Source: Pseudomonas yangonensis (GTDB lineage: Bacteria > Pseudomonadota > Gammaproteobacteria > Pseudomonadales > Pseudomonadaceae). Taken from it: DNA of 64,000 nucleotides. This document shows positions 20,048 through 28,316 of the stretch, piece after piece (the stretch's first letter is position 1; the number at the start of each line of letters is the position of its first letter). The notes below the pieces were generated by a model. That model was given only the letters and a program-made list of their open reading frames with translations, was not told where the DNA came from and did not search any database. The translations under genes and the position numbers were made by a program. The stretch covers positions 62,001 to 126,000 of the forward strand of contig NZ_BLJU01000011.1 of NCBI RefSeq assembly GCF_009932725.1, read 5' to 3'.

Positions 20048-20674
20048 ATGAACGCCTTGCGGCGCGCCTGGGAGCACTTCGAAGAAGGCTTCATCGCCTT
20101 TCTTCTGGCAACCATGACGCTGATCACTTTCGTCTACGTGATCCTCAACAATTTCTACACCCTGTTCTACTGGCTGGGTGACACCTTCGGCGGTAACGAG
20201 ACCCTGCTCGCTATCGGCGACTTCATTCTCGATCTGGCCCAGGCGATGACCTGGAGCAATGCCCTGACCAAGGCCCTGTTCGGCTGGCTGATCTTCTTCG
20301 GCCTGGCCTATGGCGTGCGCACCGCCGGCCACATCGGCGTCGACGCGCTGGTCAAGCTCGCCCCACGCGGCATCCAGCGCGTGATCGGCGTGATCGCCTG
20401 CTCGGCTTGCCTTGGCTACGCCGGCCTGATCGCCGTCGGCAGCTTCGACTGGGTTCGCACCCTGTTCATCGCCGGCATCGGTGCCGAGGATCTGGGCCAC
20501 TACGGCATCCAGCAATGGCACATCGGCATGATCGTGCCCTTCGGCTATGCCATGGTGTTCATCCGCTTCCTGGAGATCCTCGTGCGCATCCTGCGCAACG
20601 AGCAGACCGGTCTCGGTCTGGCTGACGAAGCCGCCGACGCCCTCAAGGTCAATGAGCACGAGGAGGCCAAATAA
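20048..20674 (+). CDS. dctQ: DctQ, TRAP transporter small membrane subunit
   Basis: A 208-aa four-helix membrane protein of the TRAP DctQ type. Hydrophobic segments lie near residues 18-40, 75-95, 115-140 and 155-180. The segment AKALFGWLIFFGLAYGVRTAGHIGVDAL carries the family-typical region before helix 3. It is longer than average DctQ proteins but fits the Pseudomonas succinate system. It shares one base with dctM (TAATG) and associates with DctM in the inner membrane. Confidence 0.93.
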   Translation: MNALRRAWEHFEEGFIAFLLATMTLITFVYVILNNFYTLFYWLGDTFGGNETLLAIGDFILDLAQAMTWSNALTKALFGWLIFFGLAYGVRTAGHIGVDALVKLAPRGIQRVIGVIACSACLGYAGLIAVGSFDWVRTLFIAGIGAEDLGHYGIQQWHIGMIVPFGYAMVFIRFLEILVRILRNEQTGLGLADEAADALKVNEHEEAK

Positions 20675-21957
20675 TGACCGTTCTGTTCCTCTTCCTGCTG
20701 CTGTTCTTGCTGATGTTCATCGGCGTGCCGATCGCCGCGTCGCTCGGCCTGGCCGGCTCGATCACCATCATGCTGTTCAGCCCCGACTCGGTGCGCTCGC
20801 TGGCGATCAAGCTGTTCGAGACCTCCGAGCACTACACTCTGCTGGCGATCCCGTTCTTCCTGCTGTCCGGCGCCTTCATGACCACCGGCGGTGTGGCCAA
20901 GCGCCTGATCGACTTCGCCAACGCCTGCGTCGGCCATATCCGTGGTGGCCTGGCCATCGGCGCGGTGCTGGCGTGCATGCTGTTCGCCGCGCTGTCCGGC
21001 TCCTCGCCCGCCACCGTGGCTGCGGTGGGCTCCATCGCCATCGCAGGCATGGTGCGCTCCGGTTATCCGCAGGCCTTCGGCGCCGGTATCGTGTGTAACG
21101 CCGGTACCCTGGGCATCCTGATCCCGCCATCGATCGTGATGGTGGTGTACGCTGCCGCCACCGAGCAGTCGGTGGGCAAGCTGTTCATGGCCGGTGTGAT
21201 TCCGGGCGTGATGCTTGGCCTGGCACTGATGATCGCGATCTACATTGTCGCCCGCATCAAGAAGCTGCCGGCCCTGCCGCGCGCCAGCTTCCGCGAATGG
21301 CTGCGCGCTGCGCGCGAAGCGTTCTGGGGCCTGCTGCTGATGGTGATCATCCTCGGCGGTATCTACACCGGTATGTTCACCCCGACCGAGGCTGCGGCCG
21401 TGGCGGCGGTCTACGCCGGCTTCGTCGCGCTGTTCGTGTACAAGGACCTGACCATCCGCGAGTGCCCGAAGGTGCTGCTGGAGTCCGGCAAGCTGACCAT
21501 CATGCTGATGTTCATCATCGCCAACGCCATGCTCTTCGCTCACGTGCTGACCACCGAGCAGATCCCGCAGCAAATCACCGCCTGGGTGGTGGAGCTGGGC
21601 CTGCAGCCGTGGCAGTTCCTGCTGGTGGTGAACATCGTGCTGCTGGTGGCCGGCGCCTTCATGGAACCGTCGGCGATCATCCTGATTCTGGCACCGATTC
21701 TCTTCCCCATCGCCATGCAGCTGGGCATCGATCCGATCCACCTGGGCATCATCATGGTGGTGAACATGGAAATCGGCCTGATCACGCCACCCGTGGGGCT
21801 GAACCTGTTCGTCACCTCGGCGGTGACCGGCATGCCGCTGACCCACGTGATCCGCGCGGCGCTGCCGTGGCTGATGATGCTGATCAGCTTCCTGATGGTG
21901 ATCACTTACATTCCGGCCGTGTCCATGGCCCTGCCGAACTGGCTGGGCATGAGCTGA
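20674..21957 (+). CDS. dctM: DctM, TRAP transporter large membrane subunit
   Basis: A 427-aa polytopic protein that forms the ion-coupled substrate channel. Typical DctM stretches are LAIPFFLLSGAFMTTGGVAKRL, ALSGSSPATVAAVGSIAI and PPSIVMVVYA. The last of these is followed by MFTPTEAAAVAAVYA and ITPPVGLNLFV. Length is typical for the family (about 425-430 aa). It is the last gene of the dctPQM operon, followed by a strong terminator. Confidence 0.96.
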   Translation: MTVLFLFLLLFLLMFIGVPIAASLGLAGSITIMLFSPDSVRSLAIKLFETSEHYTLLAIPFFLLSGAFMTTGGVAKRLIDFANACVGHIRGGLAIGAVLACMLFAALSGSSPATVAAVGSIAIAGMVRSGYPQAFGAGIVCNAGTLGILIPPSIVMVVYAAATEQSVGKLFMAGVIPGVMLGLALMIAIYIVARIKKLPALPRASFREWLRAAREAFWGLLLMVIILGGIYTGMFTPTEAAAVAAVYAGFVALFVYKDLTIRECPKVLLESGKLTIMLMFIIANAMLFAHVLTTEQIPQQITAWVVELGLQPWQFLLVVNIVLLVAGAFMEPSAIILILAPILFPIAMQLGIDPIHLGIIMVVNMEIGLITPPVGLNLFVTSAVTGMPLTHVIRAALPWLMMLISFLMVITYIPAVSMALPNWLGMS

Positions 21958-22000
21958 GCCTGAAGAACGCTGCTACTTCGGTACCTTGTGTACCCACTCC

Positions 22001-22027
22001 GCCCGGCCTTGGTGCCGGGCTTTTTTT
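22001..22027 (+). terminator. Intrinsic terminator of dctPQM
   Basis: GCCCGG-CCTTGGTG-CCGGGC is followed by seven T residues, 44 bp after the dctM stop: a textbook Rho-independent terminator. Confidence 0.92.
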
Positions 22028-22162
22028 GCTTGCAAGGAAAGCGCGTTAGGCTGAAGAAAAGCGCTGTAGCCATTTCCTCCGGCTCACAGCGCATACTGCA
22101 CTGCCCACAGCCGCCTGCACAGGCGTAAAGTGCGCCGGCATCTTCATCGTGGAAACCGAGGC

Positions 22163-22828
22163 ATGATCAGAAGCAGCCTGAAATCCATCGTTACCACCTG
22201 GCTGACCGGCCTGCTGGCACTGTTGCCATTGGTGCTGACCCTGGCCCTGCTTGCCTGGATATTCAGCCTGCTCAACCGCCTGGTCGGCCCCTCGACCCTG
22301 ATCGGCCAGCTGTTCGCGGCGCTCGGTCAGCCCTTCTCCAGCAATGGCTACATGGCCTATCTGCTGGGCAGCCTGGTACTGCTCGCCAGCCTTTATCCGC
22401 TTGGCCTGGCCGTACAACTGGGCCTGCGCCGTCCGCTGTCCTGGTTGCTCGACCGCACCTTGCGGCGCACGCCGCTGATCGGCAACTTCTACAACCTGGC
22501 CGACCGCTTCGTGGGCTTGCTGGACAGAAGCAAGAACCCGGATATCACCACCATGGCGCCGGTCTGGTGCTTCTTCGGGGGCGACGGCGCAGCGGTGCTC
22601 GCCCTGCGCCCGAGCTCGGAGAGCATCGAGCTGGAAGGCCGCGCCTACTGCGCCGTTCTCATTCCCACCGCACCGATTCCGGTGGGCGGCGGCCTGCTCT
22701 ATGTGCCAGAACAATGGATACGCCCCGCCGACATGGGCGTGGAGCAACTGACCAGCATCTACGTGTCCATGGGGCTTACGCCACCCGGTAAGCGCAACGC
22801 CGAGCAGTCGCCTCCGATCAAACCCTAA
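22163..22828 (+). CDS. DUF502 family membrane protein
   Basis: A 221-aa protein of the DUF502 family. Two N-terminal membrane helices (about residues 12-35 and 60-85, containing LTGLLALLPLVLTLALLAW and YLLGSLVLLASLYPLGLAV) precede a soluble part. The soluble part has RTPLIGNFYNLADRFV and PTAPIPVGGGLLYVPEQW, motifs shared by the family. The family has no established function. The start at 22163 has CCGAGG as RBS. Its stop codon overlaps that of the convergent Lrp gene by two bases, so there is no terminator between them. Confidence 0.85.
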   Translation: MIRSSLKSIVTTWLTGLLALLPLVLTLALLAWIFSLLNRLVGPSTLIGQLFAALGQPFSSNGYMAYLLGSLVLLASLYPLGLAVQLGLRRPLSWLLDRTLRRTPLIGNFYNLADRFVGLLDRSKNPDITTMAPVWCFFGGDGAAVLALRPSSESIELEGRAYCAVLIPTAPIPVGGGLLYVPEQWIRPADMGVEQLTSIYVSMGLTPPGKRNAEQSPPIKP

Positions 22829-23292
22829 GCAAGCGGCAAGCTGGTGGTGGACTTGATCTCCGACAGCGCTACGATGGAGTTCACCTCCTGGATCCCCGGT
22901 ACCAGAGACAGCTTCTCGAAGAAGAAGCGCTCATAAGCCTCGATATCGCGAGTGACGATGCGCAGCATGAAGTCCACCGCGCCCATCAGCACATGGCACT
23001 CCAGCACCTCGGGGAACTCGCGCATGGCTTCGGCGAATTCGGTCAGGTTGGAGCGGCCATGGGCGTTGAGTTTGACCTGCGCGAAGACCTGCGTATGCAG
23101 GCCGATTCGCTTGCGATCGAGCAACGTCACCTGCTTGCGGATCACCCCCTCCTCCTTGAGCCGCTGAATACGGCGCCAGCAGGGTGATTGCGACAGGCCG
23201 ATGCGCTCGGCGATCTCGGCGGTGGACAAGCCAGCATCTTCCTGCAGCAGGGCAAGAATGCGTTGATCGTAGGCATCCAAGGTGACGGACAT
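22825..23292 (-). CDS. Lrp/AsnC family transcriptional regulator
   Basis: A 155-aa leucine-responsive-type regulator. The N-terminal helix-turn-helix reads LQEDAGLSTAEIAERIGLSQ then SPCWRRIQRLKEEGVI. The C-terminal RAM (ligand-binding, oligomerising) domain contains CHVLMGAVDFMLRIVTRDIEAYERF. The start at 23292 (MSVTLDAYDQ) is standard for the family; the frame opens at 23382 but the extra 30 residues are atypical. Such proteins usually control amino-acid transport or catabolism. Nothing adjacent identifies the effector. Confidence 0.92.
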   Translation of the reverse strand: MSVTLDAYDQRILALLQEDAGLSTAEIAERIGLSQSPCWRRIQRLKEEGVIRKQVTLLDRKRIGLHTQVFAQVKLNAHGRSNLTEFAEAMREFPEVLECHVLMGAVDFMLRIVTRDIEAYERFFFEKLSLVPGIQEVNSIVALSEIKSTTSLPLA

Positions 23293-23419
23293 AAAAAATC
23301 CCGGATATCTGATTATCCAGGCAAGTCTATCCACAAAGCCCCGATAAACACAGAAAACCAGGCAGAACTTTTGCCCATACAAGGTGGAAACTTAGGCAAA
23401 ACCTGCCCGAGCTGCCGCC

Positions 23420-23746
23420 ATGCCTGATACCACTCCTTTTCCGTCCGCCGCTAACCGCCGTGATCCCTGGCAGGATCGTCCTGATGCGTGCGTCGAATAC
23501 CAGTTGCGTACCGATGCCGAAGCCGACGTGATGTGTCGCCTGCTCGGCCTGTTCGCCCAATTGCAACTGCTTCCCGAGGCTCTGCACATGGAGCGTCTGC
23601 AGGATGATCTGCACATCAGCCTGCGCCTGCCCGGCCTCTCGTTGCACCGGGCCGGCGTACTGGCGCAGAAGCTGCGCGGCCTGGTGTGCGTCTGGCAGGT
23701 GGATTGGCAGCACCTGGATCACAGCCTGGAGACGGAGGTGGCCTGA
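23420..23746 (+). CDS. Small conserved-looking protein, possible ACT-like fold
   Basis: A 108-aa protein I do not recognise. It diverges from the Lrp gene across 127 bp. Residues 26-95 alternate as beta-alpha-beta (YQLRTDAEADVMCRLLGLF, then LPEALHMERLQDDLHISLRL, then VLAQKLRGLVCVWQVDW). This resembles the small ACT subunits that bind amino acids, such as the regulatory subunits of acetolactate synthase. That is only a pattern match, with no catalytic partner beside it. Codon use is like that of neighbouring genes and the frame is intact, so it is probably real. Confidence 0.6.
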   Translation: MPDTTPFPSAANRRDPWQDRPDACVEYQLRTDAEADVMCRLLGLFAQLQLLPEALHMERLQDDLHISLRLPGLSLHRAGVLAQKLRGLVCVWQVDWQHLDHSLETEVA

Positions 23747-23867
23747 AGCGGGCATTCGGTCACGCCAGGCACTTCGCCCTCACGCAGCTTTTCGGGCATC
23801 CTAGCTCGGCTAAAGGTCGTTGAAGTACGACCTGCTACCCTTGTTCAGGCCGACCCGAGGAGCCCGC

Positions 23868-25652
23868 ATGTCCGCCTTCACCGCTACCGCCCCTGACCGT
23901 GTACTGGATCTTGGCGACCTGCTGCGCGAGCTGGTGGCCCAGGGCCGGGTCGAGCAGGACGTGGCCGAGCAGTGCCTGGCGATTCGCCGCAGCTCGCTGA
24001 ACAACGCCCAGCACCCGCTGGAGTTCCTCGCCGCGCAGCAGGTCGATGACCTGACGCGCCCGGGCAAGAAGCTCGACCTGGAAACCCTTACCGTCTGGCT
24101 GGCCAACTTCGCCGGCCAACCCTACCTGCGCATCGACCCGCTGAAGATCGACGTACCGGCCATCACCCCGCTGATGTCCTACGCCTTCGCCCAGCGTCAC
24201 AAGATCCTTGCCGTGGCGGTGGACAGCGAAAGCGTGACCATCGCCAGCAGCCAGCCGCTGGTGCACAGCTGGGAAGCCAACCTGATCCACGTGCTCAAGC
24301 GTCCGATCAAGCGCGTGGTAGCCAACCCGGCGGACATCCAGCGCTTTACCACCGAGTTCTACCGCCTGGCCCGCTCGGTCAGCGGCGCCAATGCCACCGA
24401 TCAGAAGATCAGCGGCGTCGGCAACTTCGAGCAATTGCTGAGCCTCGGCGCCCAGGATCAGGAGCCGGACGCCAACGACGCGCACATCGTCAATATCGTC
24501 GACTGGCTGTTTCAGTACGCCTTCCAGCAGCGCGCCAGCGATATTCATATCGAACCGCGCCGCGAGCAGGGTACCGTGCGCTTTCGCATCGACGGCGTGC
24601 TGCACACTGTCTACCAGTTCCCCGCCCAGGTCACCATGGCGGTGGTCAGCCGCCTGAAGAACCTGGGCCGCATGAACATCGCCGAGAAGCGCAAACCGCA
24701 AGACGGCCGGGTCAAGACAAAGACCCCGGACGGCGGCGAGGTGGAGCTGCGCCTGTCCACCCTGCCCACCGCCTTCGGCGAGAAGATGGTGATGCGTATC
24801 TTCGACCCCGAGGTGCTGCTGAAAAGCCCGGACCAGCTCGGCTTCTCACCGGACGACCTGCGCCGCTGGCAGAGCATGACGAGCCAGCCCAACGGCATCA
24901 TCCTGGTCACCGGCCCCACCGGCTCGGGCAAGACCACCACGCTCTACACCACGCTCAAGCAGCTGGCGACGCCGGAGGTGAACGTCTGCACCATCGAGGA
25001 CCCGATCGAGATGATCGAGGGCGCCTTCAACCAGATGCAGGTGCAACACAACATCGACCTCAACTTCGCCAGCGGCGTGCGCGCCCTGATGCGCCAGGAC
25101 CCGGACATCATCATGGTCGGCGAGATCCGCGACCTGGAAACCGCCGAGATGGCCATCCAGGCCGCGCTCACCGGTCACCTGGTGCTCTCCACCCTGCACA
25201 CCAACGATGCCCCCAGCGCCATCACCCGCCTGCTGGAACTGGGCGTGCCGCACTACCTGCTCAAGGCCACCATCCTCGGCGTCATGGCCCAGCGCCTGGT
25301 GCGTACCCTGTGCCCGCACTGCAAGGCACCGGTGCAGCTGGACGAGGACACCTGGAACGGCCTGACCCGGCCCTGGAGCTCGCCGCTGCCGACCCAGGCG
25401 CACCACGCCGTTGGCTGCCTGGAATGCCGTGAAACCGGCTACCGGGGCCGTGCCGGTGTGTACGAAATCATGCTGATCAACGACGCGATCAAGCCGCTGA
25501 TCTCCGCCGATACCGACCTCACCCTGCTGCGCCGCGCCGCCTTCAAGGACGGCATGCGCAGCCTGCGCCTGTCCGGCGCGCAGAAGGTCGCGGCCGGGCT
25601 GACCACCATCGAGGAAGTGCTGCGCGTTACGCCGCAAAGCGAACAGCGCTGA
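23868..25652 (+). CDS. GspE/PulE/PilB-type secretion ATPase, orphan
   Basis: A 594-aa type II secretion / type IV pilus assembly ATPase. An N-terminal MshEN-like region (about 15-180) is followed by the linker and RecA-like core. Walker A is GPTGSGKT (349-356). The Walker B / Asp-box region is DIIMVGEIRDLETAEMA, and the His box is GHLVLSTLHTNDA. A C-terminal zinc site pairs CPHC with CLEC. GAGGAG precedes the ATG at 23868. No pilin, GspF or secretin gene is adjacent, so its machine must be encoded elsewhere. It could be a PilB-like paralogue binding c-di-GMP through its N-terminus. Confidence 0.9.
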   Translation: MSAFTATAPDRVLDLGDLLRELVAQGRVEQDVAEQCLAIRRSSLNNAQHPLEFLAAQQVDDLTRPGKKLDLETLTVWLANFAGQPYLRIDPLKIDVPAITPLMSYAFAQRHKILAVAVDSESVTIASSQPLVHSWEANLIHVLKRPIKRVVANPADIQRFTTEFYRLARSVSGANATDQKISGVGNFEQLLSLGAQDQEPDANDAHIVNIVDWLFQYAFQQRASDIHIEPRREQGTVRFRIDGVLHTVYQFPAQVTMAVVSRLKNLGRMNIAEKRKPQDGRVKTKTPDGGEVELRLSTLPTAFGEKMVMRIFDPEVLLKSPDQLGFSPDDLRRWQSMTSQPNGIILVTGPTGSGKTTTLYTTLKQLATPEVNVCTIEDPIEMIEGAFNQMQVQHNIDLNFASGVRALMRQDPDIIMVGEIRDLETAEMAIQAALTGHLVLSTLHTNDAPSAITRLLELGVPHYLLKATILGVMAQRLVRTLCPHCKAPVQLDEDTWNGLTRPWSSPLPTQAHHAVGCLECRETGYRGRAGVYEIMLINDAIKPLISADTDLTLLRRAAFKDGMRSLRLSGAQKVAAGLTTIEEVLRVTPQSEQR

Positions 25653-25824
25653 TACCCGCGCAGCGATGACGCGCAAGCACTACGCTGTCAAGCCGCCTGC
25701 CAAACGCTTGGATGCGCTCCAGTTCGCAAGGATTGACCGGCATCCGCCCACCTTGCGAAGGGGTCGGCGGCAGAGCCTCAGCCGCTGTGCTTAGATTGTT
25801 GTATCTGGCAATGGAGTCTTAGCG

Positions 25825-25884
25825 ATGCACACCCAAGGGCGACCGGCAAACTGTCTGGCTACAGGTGGCCGCGTCTTCTCATGA
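25825..25884 (+). CDS. Possible 19-aa leader peptide overlapping the NfeD-like gene
   Basis: A short frame starts with ATG 8 bp after GGAG and ends in TGA overlapping the next gene's ATG (ATGA). It encodes MHTQGRPANCLATGGRVFS. The RBS and overlap suggest translational coupling to the downstream gene, which has no good RBS of its own. Size alone gives no proof of expression. The rest of the 25653-25880 gap shows no gene. Confidence 0.3.
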   Translation: MHTQGRPANCLATGGRVFS

Positions 25885-26135
25885 TCACCTACCTGCAACA
25901 TCTGTCGTTCTGGGACTGGCTGGCACTGGCCACCCTGCTGCTGATTCTCGAAGTGTTCGGCGCCGGCGGCTATCTGCTGTGGATAGGTCTGGTGGCTGTC
26001 GGCGTCGGGGCGCTGTCCTACCTGTTTCCGGATCTGCCCTGGGCCTGGCAGTTCCTGGTGTTCGGCGCGCTGGCAGTCAGCTCGGCGCTGCTCTGGTGGC
26101 GCCATCAACATCGCGCGCACAGGCTGCGGAACTGA
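25881..26135 (+). CDS. Short NfeD-like membrane protein
   Basis: An 84-aa protein with three hydrophobic segments (about 14-28, 31-48, 52-70) containing LILEVFGAGGYLLWIGLVAV. This matches the membrane part of NfeD proteins (LEVFAPG-type motif). Usual short NfeD proteins are about 140-150 aa with a C-terminal OB-fold domain. Here the protein ends after a basic tail (RHQHRAHRLRN), so the OB domain is missing. The customary SPFH/stomatin partner gene is also absent. It may be a truncated or minimal variant. Confidence 0.75.
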   Translation: MITYLQHLSFWDWLALATLLLILEVFGAGGYLLWIGLVAVGVGALSYLFPDLPWAWQFLVFGALAVSSALLWWRHQHRAHRLRN

Positions 26136-26223
26136 CCGGCGTGGCAACCGGCCATCGCCGCCAAGGAACCACAAGCGGCTTGTACCACTCCTAGGATAAG
26201 AACCACCCCACAGGAGTTTCATC

Positions 26224-26556
26224 ATGCGTGTAACGAGCCGTGCCGCACTGGCGCTCAGTGCCTGCCTGATCGCCCAGACCGCAGCAGCCGATGGCCTGCT
26301 GCGCGATATTCTGTCCTCGGGCGCCACCACCGCCTCGACCTACCTTACATTCAAGGATCGCAAGCTGGTCGCGGCGACTGAAGAAGACGCCAGCAGCTTC
26401 GTCGCCAGCAACGGAGAAATCCGCGGCCCGCATCTGGAGGCCGCGATGCAGCAGTTGCGCAGCGCCAACCCGCAATTGCAGGACGCCGACGATATGGCCC
26501 TGGCCAGCGCCATTCTCGCTGCATCGGCAAACGCGAGCGTAGCGACCGCGGAATGA
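26224..26556 (+). CDS. DUF2388 family secreted protein
   Basis: A 110-aa protein with a signal peptide (MRVTSRAALALSACLIAQTA to AAA-DG, about 22 residues). It has the Pseudomonas-restricted DUF2388 pattern: SGATTASTYLTFKDRKLVAA, then EDASSFVASNGEIRGPHLEAAM. Family members are usually found in one or more copies per genome and their function is unknown. CAGGAG precedes the start. A bidirectional terminator follows directly. Confidence 0.88.
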   Translation: MRVTSRAALALSACLIAQTAAADGLLRDILSSGATTASTYLTFKDRKLVAATEEDASSFVASNGEIRGPHLEAAMQQLRSANPQLQDADDMALASAILAASANASVATAE

Positions 26557-26587
26557 AAAAAGCCCGCATCTTTCGATGCGGGCTTTT
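26556..26587. terminator. Bidirectional terminator
   Basis: GCCCGCATC-TTTC-GATGCGGGC (26562-26583) is flanked by six A on the left and TTTT on the right. It can therefore terminate both the DUF2388 gene and the convergent porin gene. Confidence 0.9.
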
Positions 26588-26627
26588 ATGACAGCGCAGG
26601 CGGGCACAAGGCCCCGCCCATACCGCC

Positions 26628-27938
26628 TTAGAGCAGCGGCAGGGTGTAGCTGACGATCAGGCGGTTCTGGTCGGTGTCGGTTGCAGCGTTGCCACGCAGC
26701 ACGCCGTAACGCCAGCCCAGACCCAGACCTTTCAGAGCGCCATCCTGGAACACGTAGTCCAGAGCTACGTCACGCTCCCACTCTTTGGCATCGCTGCCAG
26801 TGGTCTTGATATTGGTGCCCTTCAGATAGGCTACCGAAGCCTTCAGGCCAGGTACGCCAGCACTGGCGAAGTCATAGCTGTACTGACCGAAGGTGGTGCG
26901 CTCACCGGCGCGGGTGAAGCTGTTCACCAGACGGTCGGTCAGCAGATAGACGCTGGCGCCCGTGGAGCCCTCGATGCCGCCCTGGTTCAGCTGGACGAAG
27001 TTGCTGTCCTCGGACACGCGCTGATGGCCGAGCATTACGGCATGGCTGCCCAGGCTGTAGGTGAAGGCAGCGCTCCAGGTGTTGTTGTCGATCTTGCCGT
27101 CACCGTTACGGGTGTAACCACCCACGGAGTAGCCCGCTTCCTTGCCATTCTTGCCGTCGGAAGTGGTACGGAAGTAACGCAGGTCAGTTTTCAGACTACC
27201 TTCGCCCAGCGCCAGGTTGTGGCCCAGACCGGCGAAGTGCTGCTTGTAGTAGTCTTCCAGGTTCGCGTAGTAGTACTGCGCGGTCAGATCGCTGTTGACC
27301 TTCCAGTCACCGCCAGCGAAGTAAAACTTGTTGGAGGCCTCGCTACCGCCAGCGACCGACAAGCCGGTGCTGTTGCTCGAAGCACGGCTGGTGGCATGCT
27401 CGATCTGACCTGCAGTCAGGGTCAGGTTGTCGATTTCATTGGAGGTGATCATGCCGCCTTCGAACATCTGCGGCAGCAGGCGACCGTCGTTGGACACCAG
27501 GATCGGCAGCTTCGGCATCAGGGTACCGATACGGCCTTCGGTCTTGGAGACGCGAACCTTGGCGGTAGCGCCAGCCTTGCTGAAGTCATCCACGGCGCTG
27601 CCATCGCTTTCCAGCGGGAACAGCTGACCCGGAGTGCGATCACGATCAGCTTTGCCGGCACGACCGCCACCGTCCAGACGCACACCCAGCATGCCGACTG
27701 CGTCGACGCCGAAGCCGACGGTGCCTTCAGTGAAACCGGACTGGTAATTGAGAATGAAGCCCTGACCCCACTCGCTGGCCTCACCATTGTTATTGGTGGT
27801 GTTCACGGTGTTCTGGTCGAAGTAGAAGTTGCGCATGGTCAAGCTGGCTTTGCTGTCGCCGATGAAATCGGCGGAAGCGACTTGGCTCAGGCCCAGGGTG
27901 CTGGCGGCTACGGCCAGTGCCAGGGAGGTCTTTCTCAT
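26628..27938 (-). CDS. oprE: OprE-like outer-membrane porin (OprD family)
   Basis: A 436-aa OprD-family substrate-specific porin. The signal peptide MRKTSLALAVAASTLGLSQV ends at ASA-DF (23 residues). The mature N-terminus DFIGDSKASLTMRNFYFDQN is diagnostic of the family, and the protein ends in alternating beta strands (RLIVSYTLPLL). I call it OprE-like because the next genes (diguanylate cyclase, desA, GGDEF-EAL protein) match the order around oprE (PA0291 to PA0285) in P. aeruginosa as I recall it. Its substrate is unknown. GGAGAG lies 8 bp before the start. A long leader with unusual structure precedes it. Confidence 0.8.
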   Translation of the reverse strand: MRKTSLALAVAASTLGLSQVASADFIGDSKASLTMRNFYFDQNTVNTTNNNGEASEWGQGFILNYQSGFTEGTVGFGVDAVGMLGVRLDGGGRAGKADRDRTPGQLFPLESDGSAVDDFSKAGATAKVRVSKTEGRIGTLMPKLPILVSNDGRLLPQMFEGGMITSNEIDNLTLTAGQIEHATSRASSNSTGLSVAGGSEASNKFYFAGGDWKVNSDLTAQYYYANLEDYYKQHFAGLGHNLALGEGSLKTDLRYFRTTSDGKNGKEAGYSVGGYTRNGDGKIDNNTWSAAFTYSLGSHAVMLGHQRVSEDSNFVQLNQGGIEGSTGASVYLLTDRLVNSFTRAGERTTFGQYSYDFASAGVPGLKASVAYLKGTNIKTTGSDAKEWERDVALDYVFQDGALKGLGLGWRYGVLRGNAATDTDQNRLIVSYTLPLL

Positions 27939-28078
27939 TATGTTTCTCTCCAGTGTGTTTAAGGTGACGCATCGCCCGGCACAGACTTCGGCACGAAGAG
28001 GCAGGCCGGAACGAATGGGGCATACGCGCCCGCGAGCCAGACACGGCTAAAGCCGGGCTCGATGGGGCGTGTGAAAAC

Positions 28079-28147
28079 TCAGGAAGAACGGAACAACGGC
28101 GAACGCGGCGAGGCGGCCGGAATGAAGCGGGCAGAGTGTTGCATCAT
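28079..28147 (-). CDS. Possible 22-aa upstream peptide in the porin leader
   Basis: A short frame begins MMQHSARFIPAASP and has GAGAGAG 6 bp before its ATG. About 20 bp further upstream is AACAACAA (28171-28164 on the minus strand), which fits the AAnAAnAA motif bound by Hfq/Crc in Pseudomonas. It could be a regulatory leader peptide subject to catabolite control. There is no direct evidence of translation. Confidence 0.3.
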   Translation of the reverse strand: MMQHSARFIPAASPRSPLFRSS

Positions 28148-28203
28148 GAGTACTCTCTCGTCGTTGTTGTTTTGCGCCGACATCCAGGTCGGGTCAGGCG
28201 GGA

Positions 28204-28245
28204 CCTATGCAGATAGCGCGCCAGCTATCTGCATAGGGCGCGCTA
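28204..28245. promoter_or_regulatory. Two overlapping, mutually exclusive stem-loops in the porin leader
   Basis: Stem 1 has perfect 14-bp arms CCTATGCAGATAGC (28204-28217) and its complement (28224-28237), with a 6-base loop. Stem 2 has perfect 9-bp arms TAGCGCGCC (28214-28222) and GGCGCGCTA (28237-28245). The two share bases, so only one can form at a time. No T run follows on either strand. It lies about 270-300 bp upstream of the porin start. The rest of the 27939-28363 gap holds the candidate short peptide, the porin RBS and the terminator of the upstream gene. Confidence 0.7.
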
Positions 28246-28316
28246 AGGCTTCTAGAGCAATAGGTTACAGTTTTTCTGCAGACGAGTGACTGATCGATGA
28301 CACCTGAAGCTAGGCA

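Noticed and set aside
28062..28289. 75-codon plus-strand frame in the porin leader gap
   Set aside because: It crosses the interlocking hairpins, lacks a convincing RBS and has no family resemblance. The gap is better explained as a regulatory leader.
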